41,565 nucleotides of DNA, from NCBI GenBank assembly GCA_018698975.1, contig JABIPQ010000145.1, forward strand, positions 1 through 41,565. The letters run 5' to 3'. A program made the translations under genes and the position numbers. Below, piece after piece: positions 1 through 7,470 of this stretch. Source of the stretch: Gammaproteobacteria bacterium. Its GTDB lineage: Bacteria; Pseudomonadota; Gammaproteobacteria; Pseudomonadales; Pseudohongiellaceae. The notes under the pieces are model-generated. The model did no database searches. It was not told where the DNA came from and was given only the letters and a program-made list of their open reading frames with translations. Positions within the stretch are counted from its first letter, which is position 1. Each line of letters opens with the position of its first letter.

Positions 1-964
1 AGGCGATCAGAAAACTGAAAGCCATAGCCAGCCCCAGAGGGAAGTAAAACAGGGAAGAGGTAGGGCGAAAGGTTTCTGCTTCCTGATCCACTGGTTCGAG
101 CTCGTCCAGAATATCGTAGATGCCTTCAAGTTCTTCTCTGTCTCTGGCACGAAAATATTGTCCCCCGGTGTTCACCGCAATACTGGTCAAGGTGTCTTCA
201 TCAAGATCTGCGGATGGATTGATGGTGCGTGGACCAAACAGGGAATTTGTTGTTGAGGCATCGGCACCAATACCAATGGTGTATATTTTAATGTTTTCTC
301 GCATCGCCAGGTCGCCAGCCTGTACCGGGGACACTTCACCCGCATTGTTTACACCATCAGTGAGCAGAATCAAAATGCGGCTGGTCTCGGGGCGTTCGCG
401 TAAATGTTTAACGCCAAGTCCTATTGCATCACCGATGGCTGTAGCATTTTCTTCAATGATGCCGATTTCAGCTTCGTAAAGCAGGGTTTCTACTGTCTCT
501 CTGTCGAAGGTAAGAGGCGCCTGTGTGTATGCCCTGGCCGCAAACAGAATAAGTCCCAGGCGGTCACCGGTACGGCGCTCAACAAAGTCTCCTACAACAG
601 ACTTTACTACCTGCAAGCGCGTGGCATTTTGACCACTTAGCTGAATGTCCTGAGCCTCCATGGAACCGGAGATATCTACGGCCAGCATTAAATCCCGCCC
701 TGTGGTGGGTAACTGCACAGGATCACCAACCCATTGAGGACGGCTGGCGGCAGTCACCAGTAATAACCAGCTTAGGATGGCCAACACAGCAATCAGTCGG
801 TTGCGTGCGCCAACACGTGGTGCCGAGGCTTCAACGCTGGACATGGATTTGAAAAAAGGAACGTAAAGGGAAGCATCCCTGTTAGCCGCTTTGGGCAGCA
901 GGATATGGCATAACCAGGGTAATGGGAGAAAGAGAAATGCCCAGAGCCAGACAAATTGAATCAT
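1..964 (-). CDS. VWA-domain membrane protein, BatA-like (3' end beyond window)
   Basis: Membrane-anchored von Willebrand factor A protein of the aerotolerance (Bat) type, thought to act in envelope stress or protein-complex assembly together with MoxR ATPases. About 321 codons are visible; the gene runs off the left edge. Hydrophobic segments lie near residues 5-22 and 56-73. The VWA domain follows, with a MIDAS motif DISGS (D97, S99, S101) and a TDG near residue 205, so metal binding looks intact. Another hydrophobic segment begins near residue 303, which is the usual BatA topology (VWA domain in the periplasm between membrane segments). Its ATG overlaps the stop of the preceding DUF4381 gene as ATGA, implying translational coupling. 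A batB-like gene is expected to the left but is not seen. The family call is secure; the cellular role is inferred from relatives. Confidence 0.9.
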   Translation of the reverse strand, partial: MIQFVWLWAFLFLPLPWLCHILLPKAANRDASLYVPFFKSMSSVEASAPRVGARNRLIAVLAILSWLLLVTAASRPQWVGDPVQLPTTGRDLMLAVDISGSMEAQDIQLSGQNATRLQVVKSVVGDFVERRTGDRLGLILFAARAYTQAPLTFDRETVETLLYEAEIGIIEENATAIGDAIGLGVKHLRERPETSRILILLTDGVNNAGEVSPVQAGDLAMRENIKIYTIGIGADASTTNSLFGPRTINPSADLDEDTLTSIAVNTGGQYFRARDREELEGIYDILDELEPVDQEAETFRPTSSLFYFPLGLAMAFSFLIA

Positions 965-1512
965 GCGCTTTGCTCCACTGCAGCCAGGGAAAGATTACTT
1001 GCAGGTTTCTTTTCCTGATAGCGCTTTTCTATCCAGGCTTTTGCCAGAGCCAGGAGAGCATCGGCATCAGCATCAAAAGTACGTCGGTAAACCCCTTCAG
1101 CCAAAGCGCTGCCAGCGCCTTGAGTAAAATCGGTGGAGTTATCAAAACTGTCGAGAAATTCCAGCCACTTGTTGCCACTTAGTTTCTCCGAGGGAGCATC
1201 AGGGTATTTGACCATAACCACCCGGTTCAAGAGGCTATTGATGGCAGCAAGAAATTCCAGCCCCGCCTGATTGCGATTTTCGGCATCTTGAGACTGAACA
1301 GTGAAATGCAAATGGGCATCATTTAATTGTTCCAGTACATTTGCCAGTTTTCGACGCTGAATCATGGTGATAATGGCCTGACGATATACAAAAGCCAGAC
1401 CAATTAATAAAAGCACAAGCAAAACCCACCACCCCGGTGCGGGTGGCCAAAAGGTGACAGCTTCCGGCAGATGTATATCGCGCAGCTGGCTTAACGGGTC
1501 TTCTGCTTCCAT
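961..1512 (-). CDS. DUF4381 single-pass membrane protein
   Basis: A 183-residue protein of the DUF4381 family, which is found almost only inside MoxR/DUF58/VWA operons. It starts with a short amphipathic stretch (residues 1-25, with PLSQLRDIHLPE, typical of the family). One transmembrane helix follows at about residues 28-45 (rich in V, L and I), then a helical cytoplasmic tail. No catalytic motif is visible. It overlaps the end of the DUF58 gene by 22 bases and the start of the VWA gene by 4 bases, so all three are surely co-translated. Its job is unknown; a scaffold linking the DUF58 and VWA proteins is a reasonable inference from gene order only. Confidence 0.85.
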   Translation of the reverse strand: MEAEDPLSQLRDIHLPEAVTFWPPAPGWWVLLVLLLIGLAFVYRQAIITMIQRRKLANVLEQLNDAHLHFTVQSQDAENRNQAGLEFLAAINSLLNRVVMVKYPDAPSEKLSGNKWLEFLDSFDNSTDFTQGAGSALAEGVYRRTFDADADALLALAKAWIEKRYQEKKPASNLSLAAVEQSA

Positions 1513-2456
1513 GTTTCCATTTGATCCAGGACGACCTGATCGGTACGCAGGGCGATTAAAGGGACTTTCATTTTGTTAAATTCATTTCTGAGCATCTCGA
1601 GACGATCTGCAAACTGTTCGTGATAATGTGACCTGACGGTTTTTTTATAGGTATTGATTGTGCTGCGCTGGTTGCCATCGGTAATACTATAAACGCCGGG
1701 AATCGGCAGGTTTTCTTCGAGGGCATCGTAAATAAAAATACACGTCACGCTGTTATGAATAGCCAATTGATGGAGATATTGCCGGCATTTATCGTCAAAG
1801 GTCTGAAAATCACTGATCAGATAAACATTGGAGCCGGGGCGAGTGATGCGGTACATCTGCTCCAGCGCATCAAGTAAATAGTTTTTGCTGTTAGCGTCAG
1901 TTTCGGCATGGTGCTCAACCAACTGCTGATTGTAGCGCGCCAGAGTGTCAAGAAAACGCAGCGCAGAGCGCTTGCTGCGCCTGGGCTTTATCAGCTCATT
2001 ACCCCCATCGTTGAAAACCACGCCGCCGACTCGATCGCCATTGTCCACTGTGGTCCAGCAAATGATCGCAGCTGCTTCTGCAGCAACAACAGACTTGAAT
2101 GCCACCTGGCTGCCGAAAAACATATTGTGGCACTGATCTATACCAATAATTACTGGCCGCTCTCTTTCTTCACGAAATACTTTGGTAAAAGGACGCCCGG
2201 TTCTGGCAGTTACGCGCCAGTCGATTTGCCGGATATCATCTCCGGGCTGATAAGCCCTGAATTCTTCAAAATCGACACCGCGTCCCTTATGTTTTGAAAT
2301 ATGGGAGCCCGACATACCCAGTCGGCTACGTGACTGATAATCCAGTTCAATAGACTTGGCCACATGACGCTGGTCGAAGAGCTGCTCAAGCGTGATGAAC
2401 GCTCCACGACTGCGGTATTGGTCCTGATGGATATTAAGCTGGCGTTTACGAGACAA
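1491..2456 (-). CDS. DUF58 domain protein (Bat/MoxR operon)
   Basis: A 321-residue DUF58 protein. The diagnostic central block is present at about residues 58-100, with GRGVDFEEFRAYQPGDDIRQ, IDWRVTARTG and a following basic FTKVFREERERP segment. The second half resembles a degenerate VWA fold (IIGIDQCHNM near 105-115, VYLISDFQ near 215). The MIDAS residues are not conserved, so metal binding is doubtful. No membrane segment is visible, unlike many longer DUF58 proteins, so it is likely cytosolic or peripheral. It sits 39 bases after moxR and overlaps the DUF4381 gene. The function is undefined; in known cases DUF58 proteins accompany MoxR AAA+ ATPases that remodel or mature metal-dependent or envelope complexes. 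Confidence 0.9.
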   Translation of the reverse strand: MSRKRQLNIHQDQYRSRGAFITLEQLFDQRHVAKSIELDYQSRSRLGMSGSHISKHKGRGVDFEEFRAYQPGDDIRQIDWRVTARTGRPFTKVFREERERPVIIGIDQCHNMFFGSQVAFKSVVAAEAAAIICWTTVDNGDRVGGVVFNDGGNELIKPRRSKRSALRFLDTLARYNQQLVEHHAETDANSKNYLLDALEQMYRITRPGSNVYLISDFQTFDDKCRQYLHQLAIHNSVTCIFIYDALEENLPIPGVYSITDGNQRSTINTYKKTVRSHYHEQFADRLEMLRNEFNKMKVPLIALRTDQVVLDQMETWKQKTR

Positions 2457-2495
2457 CGTGGATTCCTGTTTTTGCTGTTCTGGAGTGATTCAGTG

Positions 2496-3455
2496 TCAGG
2501 CAGAAGGAACCAGTTCCAGAATTTTGTCCAGCACTGTGTCGGCATCGACCCCCGCAGCTTCCGCTTCAAAGCTCAATAGCACGCGATGACGCAGTACATC
2601 ATGGAATACTTCATGGATATCTTCCGGGCTGACAAAGTCTTTTCCTTTGAGCCATGCATGTGCACGAGAGCAAAGATCAAGAGATATCGTGCCGCGTGGG
2701 CTGGCTCCAAAATCTATCCACTTTTCCAGATCCTCAGAATAAGGCCCTGGATTTCGTGTCGCCATAACCAGTTGCAGGATATATTCTTCGACGGCATCCG
2801 CCATATGGATGTTCAGTACTTCCTGGCGCGCCTGGAACAGTGCTTCCTGAGCCACCACGCTGGGTGGATCCATATCAATATTTTTTGCTTCATTTCTGAC
2901 CAGGTTAAGAATTTTTCGTTCCGAATCAGTATCCGGGTAGCCTACTGTCACATGCATCAAAAAGCGGTCAAGCTGAGCCTCCGGCAGAGGGTAGGTACCC
3001 TCTTGCTCAATAGGGTTTTGCGTGGCCATTACCAGAAACAATTTCGGCAACTGGAAGGTTTCTCTGCCAACACTGACCTGGTGTTCTCCCATTGCTTCAA
3101 GCAAGGCAGACTGGACTTTCGCCGGGGCACGATTTATTTCATCAGCCAGGACAAGGTTATGAAAAATAGGACCCTGCTGGAAACGAAAGCTGCCATCTTC
3201 AGGACGATAGATTTCAGTGCCGGTGATATCGCTGGGTAGCAAGTCAGGAGTGAACTGAATACGGTGAAAATCACCTTCAATAGCTTCCGAAAGGTTTTTG
3301 ATCGCCTTTGTTTTGGCCAGTCCCGGTGCCCCTTCGACCAGTAGGTGACCGTCAGCGAGCAGGGCAATCAACAGGCGGTCAATTAATTTTTCCTGGCCAA
3401 TGATGTGTTGGGCCATCCAGTTTTTAAGTGTGGAAATTACTTCGAATTGCGTCAT
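2496..3455 (-). CDS. MoxR family AAA+ ATPase
   Basis: AAA+ chaperone-like ATPase of the MoxR family, 319 residues, a normal length. Walker A is GAPGLAKT (K48, T49); Walker B is LVLADEINRAP near residues 104-114. A sensor region MATQNPIEQEGTYPLPEAQ near 147-165 and a C-terminal lid follow. It should hydrolyse ATP and work with the VWA and DUF58 proteins encoded just downstream, which is the standard partner set. It is the first gene of the leftward operon. Upstream of the ATG only a weak purine stretch (AAGAAGTAAGAG, about 10 bases away) could serve as ribosome binding site. The substrate complex cannot be told from sequence. Confidence 0.93.
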   Translation of the reverse strand: MTQFEVISTLKNWMAQHIIGQEKLIDRLLIALLADGHLLVEGAPGLAKTKAIKNLSEAIEGDFHRIQFTPDLLPSDITGTEIYRPEDGSFRFQQGPIFHNLVLADEINRAPAKVQSALLEAMGEHQVSVGRETFQLPKLFLVMATQNPIEQEGTYPLPEAQLDRFLMHVTVGYPDTDSERKILNLVRNEAKNIDMDPPSVVAQEALFQARQEVLNIHMADAVEEYILQLVMATRNPGPYSEDLEKWIDFGASPRGTISLDLCSRAHAWLKGKDFVSPEDIHEVFHDVLRHRVLLSFEAEAAGVDADTVLDKILELVPSA

Positions 3456-3661
3456 GGATAAAGTCTCTTACTTCTTATTTACTACATTAATTTTTACAGT
3501 ATTCACTGCAGGGCCTTAATAAGTTTGCCGGCCGACATATTCGTATATCGCTTGAGCCTTATTATGGCTGAGCTGAGAGCGCTTTGCGCCCGCAAAAAGA
3601 TCGATTCTATAGTGAATCCGTACGCATTGAAAATATTAGAAAGCACAGATTCCAAACAGGC

Positions 3662-3690
3662 TTGAGAGGGAATGATTCAAGTTATATAGT
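3662..3690 (+). promoter_or_regulatory. Predicted sigma-70 promoter of the glutaredoxin-like gene
   Basis: TTGAGA (3662-3667), a 17-base spacer and TATAGT (3685-3690): one mismatch to consensus in each box with ideal spacing. Transcription would start near 3697, giving a leader of about 57 bases before the ATG at 3754. This is the only strong element I see in the 298-base gap between the divergent moxR and glutaredoxin-like genes. Confidence 0.6.
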
Positions 3691-3753
3691 GTGACCGCTT
3701 CCAGGCTGGTTCTATCCCGGGAAAATGTGAAAAATTGAAGGAAAACCAATAGG

Positions 3754-4026
3754 ATGACGGCTATTAATAATACTGAAGATATCACTAGTAGAACCCTGAT
3801 CCTGTATTCCACCTCCGCTTGCCATCTTTGTGAAACAGCACTCGCCCTGATTGCACCACAGCTGGATTCTTTAGTAATTACTCTGGAGGAAGTTGATATC
3901 AGTGAATCCGACGCATTAATGGCGCGTTATGGTATTCGCATCCCGGTACTGAAGTTTGCAGCGGGAAAGGAAGAGCTGGGATGGCCTTTTAGCGAGGAAC
4001 AATTCCTGGAGTTTGCCAGACTCTAA
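3754..4026 (+). CDS. Glutaredoxin-like thiol protein (DUF836 type)
   Basis: A 90-residue thioredoxin-fold protein with the redox motif CHLC (C23, C26) right after the first beta strand (TLILYSTSA). A cis-proline sits in RIPVL (P64), and the length is that of the DUF836/glutaredoxin-like family. It likely reduces disulfides or mixed glutathione disulfides in the cytosol; the partner is unknown. A near-consensus promoter lies 60-90 bases upstream, and GGAAAACCAATAGG precedes the ATG. Its stop codon overlaps the stop of the convergent M15 peptidase gene by a few bases, so the two transcripts must run into each other. Confidence 0.85.
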   Translation: MTAINNTEDITSRTLILYSTSACHLCETALALIAPQLDSLVITLEEVDISESDALMARYGIRIPVLKFAAGKEELGWPFSEEQFLEFARL

Positions 4027-5049
4027 ATAATCTTGATGTGCCAGGGTTCGTAACGGACCCCATAACGATTGGTATCAGTATACCGGATATCCACATAACC
4101 CAGCGTTATCAAACGCTTGAATTCTTCTGTGTTGGAAAAATCAATGGTGAAATTGGCTTCACCGAGACCGATCTTGCCTACATCGAAATCACCAATGCCG
4201 TGGAAAGAGTAGCCAGGAGGCGCCAGAGAGCGGGAAGCCTTGGACAAGTTGCCCATGGACTGACGGGTTTTTGATAAAAACAGGTGCATTTGCTTGACCA
4301 CATTGCGAATGCCGGAGGTCAATAGTAATTCGATACCTACATCTTTATGAATCAGATTGTATTGATTGAGTGATTCACCTTTGAGAAGGTAATGACCGCT
4401 GCCATCAATTTTTTCAACTTCTGACTGTGAGATACGGTGGGTCATATCCGGGTTGACCTTTTCGCCAAAAAAAACCATTGTCAGTAGCATCGTTAAAAAA
4501 GACTTCTTCCAGAAAAGCCAATTCAGCAGGGTCAAATTCACCGATTTCCTCGTAATTACGCGCGAAGTACAGCATTTCATCAATGCCAATCAGGTTGAAG
4601 TTGCCATGCCCGATAAAGCGCTGCACACGTTCCAGTCGATCAATTGTGGGAGATAAGAGCAGCTGATTAATTTCACTTAAATAGATATCACCGGGAAAGT
4701 CGCCATCGAAATTGCGAATTTTTTCCAGATAAAAACTCACTTCGTCTTCCTGCAGGTTGTCCAGCTCAGCGTCACTTAGGGTGCGCTCGGAATGTTTGAA
4801 GCCTTCCTGTAAATCATTTTCTGGCGCTACGATGATGGCAGCAGAATTGGCAGTGGGCATATTTTCTGCAATTAGTTCCTCCACAGGCGTGGAATCGGGG
4901 ATGGCAGGGTTAAATTGGTCAAGGCCAGGCAGGTCGGAGAATGAAAACTGATTATTTCTATACTGGTCATAGAGGCGCGAACTCAGGAAGGAGATACCCC
5001 CACCGGCCAGTAATGCTGCTAAAAAATCTCGTTTATTCATAATTTCCAT
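4023..5049 (-). pseudogene. M15 (VanY-like) D,D-peptidase gene split by a one-base frameshift
   Basis: Two overlapping minus-strand frames together make one protein. The first (from 5049, or the second ATG at 5040, which has GGAA just upstream) encodes an N-terminal export signal with a Tat-like KRDFLAALLAGGG and a helical domain up to about residue 194. The second frame continues from there to 4023. It carries LLLTSGIR, SRSLAPPGYSFHGIGDFDVG (zinc-ligand His and Asp region) and the terminal EPWH, as in M15/VanY carboxypeptidases. The frames join at a run of eight T on the coding strand (A run at 4467-4474). With seven T the reading continues NG-FF-GEKV and gives about 341 residues. So this is either a recent pseudogene, a slippage-controlled or phase-variable gene, or a sequencing error in the homopolymer. 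The substrate would be peptidoglycan peptide ends. Confidence 0.8.
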
Positions 5050-5063
5050 GAATATAGCAGAGT

Positions 5064-5867
5064 TTACAGAGCGAAAAAATCCCTAGCGTTCTGACTTGTC
5101 TTTTCTGCGACATTTTTTTCTGTTTTACCCAAACATTCTGCCACTTTTGCCAGAACATAAACAAGATTGGCAGGCACATTTCTTCGCGATTTGGGTTTCG
5201 GTCGAATGGTACGGGGAAGAAGGTAAGGGGCATCCGTTTCCAGCATAAGTCTGTTTTCAGGGATCAGATGGATAAACTCGTGCAGATGATGTCCCCGGCG
5301 CTCATCGCAAATCCAGCCGGTTACCCCGATGTGCATATCCAGCTCGAGATAGTCCCTGAGCTCACTTTCTGTCCCGGTAAAGCAATGAACTACAGCACGG
5401 GGCAGGGCATTTCGATATTCTCGTAACAGGCCGATAAAATTTCCATGACCTTCCCGCTGATGTAAAAACACCGGCATGTGCAGATCTGCAGCCAGCTCTA
5501 ACTGTCCTTCAAGAGCCCTTTGCTGGGCGTCGCGAGGTGAATAGTCTCGAAAATAATCCAGGCCTGTTTCGCCCATCGCTTTCACTCGGGCATGGCTAGC
5601 AAGCTCGCGCAGGGCAATTACAGTCTGATCGTCATAATCTGCTGCTTCGTGCGGGTGAACCCCGGCAGTGCTGGAGCAAAATTCAGTATATTTTTCTGCC
5701 ACCGCTAATGCTGCACGGCTCCCCTCAAGCGAGGTGCCCGTCACCATAATATGTTCAATGCCCACCTGCATGGCATCATCGATGATCTGCTCAAGATCTG
5801 CACTGAAACTGTCGTGGCCCAGGTTGGCACCGATGTCTATCAGCGGATAAGAATTCTTACTGGGCAT
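5064..5867 (-). CDS. tatD: TatD family metal-dependent deoxyribonuclease
   Basis: A 267-residue TIM-barrel hydrolase very close to E. coli TatD along its whole length. The N-terminal metal site reads DIGANLGHDSF, with the HxH of other family members replaced as in TatD itself. Then come STAGVHPHEA, the Glu ligand in MGETGLDYFRDY, the His in VFLHQREGH, VVHCFTGT, GWICDERRG and the Asp in ETDAPYLLPR. It should act as a cytosolic Mg-dependent 3'-5' exonuclease in DNA repair and decay. Despite the name it has no secretion role, and no tatABC genes are nearby. It is transcribed toward the broken M15 gene, 14 bases away. The start at 5867 agrees with the family. Confidence 0.93.
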   Translation of the reverse strand: MPSKNSYPLIDIGANLGHDSFSADLEQIIDDAMQVGIEHIMVTGTSLEGSRAALAVAEKYTEFCSSTAGVHPHEAADYDDQTVIALRELASHARVKAMGETGLDYFRDYSPRDAQQRALEGQLELAADLHMPVFLHQREGHGNFIGLLREYRNALPRAVVHCFTGTESELRDYLELDMHIGVTGWICDERRGHHLHEFIHLIPENRLMLETDAPYLLPRTIRPKPKSRRNVPANLVYVLAKVAECLGKTEKNVAEKTSQNARDFFAL

Positions 5868-5910
5868 AGGTGGGATAAGTGACAGTTTAGGAACGTCGGT
5901 ATATTACTAG

Positions 5911-6042
5911 TCCCAAGTCCCAAGTCACAAGTCCCAAAGCGTTTAAAGTTGTCTGCTCGGTCGGAATTTTCATTTTTACTCTGGAACAAAAGTCACAAGT
6001 TAGTAATTAGCAGGTTTCCTTGAGACTTGTAACTTGAGACTA
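5911..6042. repeat. Heptamer tandem repeat with a distant inverted copy
   Basis: Four 7-base units (TCCCAAG, TCCCAAG, TCACAAG, TCCCAAA) fill 5911-5938. A related piece AGTCACAAGTTA lies at 5991-6002. An inverted copy lies at 6018-6042: its reverse complement matches 5915-5939 at 20 of 25 positions, with four of the five differences being transitions. The arms are about 80 bases apart and could fold into a long stem. This occupies the gap between the divergent tatD and ilvE genes. Confidence 0.7.
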
Positions 6043-6093
6043 TGTTTTTTCCTGCAAAGCCGGAAAAAACATGAGAGAAAACTATCATTGCCC

Positions 6094-6117
6094 GTTATAA
6101 TACGCCCTTTTTTGGGC
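6094..6117 (+). promoter_or_regulatory. Predicted ilvE promoter -10 region and early hairpin
   Basis: GTTATAATACGCC contains a perfect TATAAT at 6096-6101. No good -35 box is seen at the expected distance. Just after the likely start point, GCCC-T6-GGGC (6104-6117) forms a short stem at the 5' end of the transcript. The ilvE ATG at 6139 follows about 30 bases later. Confidence 0.45.
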
Positions 6118-6138
6118 TGGATAATTTCTCGTAATAAC

Positions 6139-7182
6139 ATGAACGCACAACAGAAACAGGCAATAGACTGGAAAAGCCTTGGCTTTGAATATACCAAGAC
6201 GGACTACCGCTTCAGTGCCCGCTATGAAAATGGGCAATGGGCTGAAGGCGATCTGAGTACTGATGAAATTATCCATATCCATGAAGGATCGCCTGCCTTG
6301 CATTATGCCCAGCAATGTTTTGAAGGCATGAAAGCGCAAACAGCTGAAGATGGAAGGGTATTGCTATTTCGTCCGCAGCTGAATTGCGAGCGTATGCAAA
6401 ATACCGCTGATCGCCTGTCCATGCCGCAAGTGCCGAATGATTTATTTCTGCATGGTGTAAAAGAAGCCGTACGCGCCAATTTATCCTGGATCCCACCTTA
6501 TGGTAGTGGCGCCTCCCTCTATATCCGCCCATTGTTGATCGGGATAGGTGAGAACATGGGATTGCGTCCTGCCAAGCAATATGAATTCCGTGTCATGGTT
6601 TCCCCGGTAGGTCCTTATTACAAGAGTGGTGGTCTGTCAGCCATCAAGCTGGCAGTCTCTGACTTTGACCGAGCAGCACCTCATGGTACTGGCGATGTTA
6701 AAGCGGGCGCAAATTACCCTGGCGGCCTGTATGCAACACGCAAGGCACAGGAACTTGGTGCCAATGAGGCACTTTATCTCGATGCTGGCGAAAGACGCTA
6801 TATAGAAGAAGCAGGATCAGCGAATATCATCATTTGTACCACCGATAACAAACTGATTACTCCCCAGTCCGCTGCTATATTGCCAAGCATAACGCGACGC
6901 TCAATCATGGATATTGCCAGGGTAGATCTTGGCATGGAAACCGAGGAACGCGCTATTGATCTGCGTGCAGAAATGGACACCTTTGTCGAGGTGGCAGCCT
7001 GTGGCACCGCTGCAGTCTTATCTCCTGTAGGGAAGATCTGGTTTGATAATGCCTGGCACAGCTTCTATGGTAATGGCGAAGAAGTAGGTCCTGTAATGCA
7101 GCAGTTATATGACCTTTTATGCCAGATTCAAAATGGCGAAAGGGAAGATAATTTCGGCTGGACTATGGAAGTCCCGTTGTAA
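6139..7182 (+). CDS. ilvE: Branched-chain amino acid aminotransferase
   Basis: PLP-dependent class IV aminotransferase (347 residues) that interconverts leucine, isoleucine and valine with their 2-keto acids. It belongs to the longer human/yeast-like type. The PLP lysine is K188 in DVKAGANYPGG. The cofactor glutamate lies in IEEAGSANI (E223/E224), and LPSITRRSIMDIA and VEVAACGTAAVL are conserved late blocks. I chose the ATG at 6139 because MNAQQKQAIDWKSLGFEY is the family's normal N-terminus; the same frame is open further upstream to 6034 but that stretch does not resemble the family and covers the -10 box. It stands alone between repeats and topA. Downstream there is only a weak hairpin (CCCG...CGGG, 7242-7256). 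Confidence 0.93.
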   Translation: MNAQQKQAIDWKSLGFEYTKTDYRFSARYENGQWAEGDLSTDEIIHIHEGSPALHYAQQCFEGMKAQTAEDGRVLLFRPQLNCERMQNTADRLSMPQVPNDLFLHGVKEAVRANLSWIPPYGSGASLYIRPLLIGIGENMGLRPAKQYEFRVMVSPVGPYYKSGGLSAIKLAVSDFDRAAPHGTGDVKAGANYPGGLYATRKAQELGANEALYLDAGERRYIEEAGSANIIICTTDNKLITPQSAAILPSITRRSIMDIARVDLGMETEERAIDLRAEMDTFVEVAACGTAAVLSPVGKIWFDNAWHSFYGNGEEVGPVMQQLYDLLCQIQNGEREDNFGWTMEVPL

Positions 7183-7366
7183 AATATCCCTGAGCGCCAA
7201 AAAATTTTCTCTTTTCTTTTCTCAAAACCGGTGGTTTAATGCCCGCCTTTTTACGGGTGTGGGCAATAAAAACTTTTTTCTGCTCAAAAACACCGGTATT
7301 TACAGCATATTTCTTTATAGAATTGTGCGTGTATGATCAATTTGTAAAAATAATTAAACAGAACTC

Positions 7367-7412
7367 TTGACCAACACGGCGCTTGTCATTAATTATGGCG
7401 CCTGTTTTGGTC
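7367..7412 (+). promoter_or_regulatory. Imperfect 44-base palindrome and possible promoter before topA
   Basis: The arms 7369-7382 (GACCAACACGGCGC) and 7398-7412 (GCGCCTGTTTTGGTC) pair with small interruptions around a 15-base AT-rich loop. The left arm overlaps TTGACC (7367-7372), and a TAATTA sits 17 bases later inside the loop, so this could be an operator laid over the topA promoter. TopA promoters are often supercoiling-sensitive, and an extrudable palindrome would fit. No T-run follows, so it is not a terminator. The role is inferred. Confidence 0.4.
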
Positions 7413-7470
7413 GCTAGATATTACAAAAGTGACCTAAATTTTCTGCAAAAAAACGGGATACGAAATTTAA

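Noticed and set aside
2586-3239. 217-codon open frame on the plus strand
   Set aside because: It is antisense to moxR, whose Walker motifs and family match are clear; the plus-strand product has no recognisable domain and no ribosome binding site.
5911-5938. Short repeats as a CRISPR array
   Set aside because: Units are only 7 bases, directly adjacent, with no spacers and no cas genes nearby.
6034-6138. Upstream in-frame start for ilvE
   Set aside because: The extra 35 residues are not family-like, and this stretch covers the inverted repeat and the predicted -10 box.
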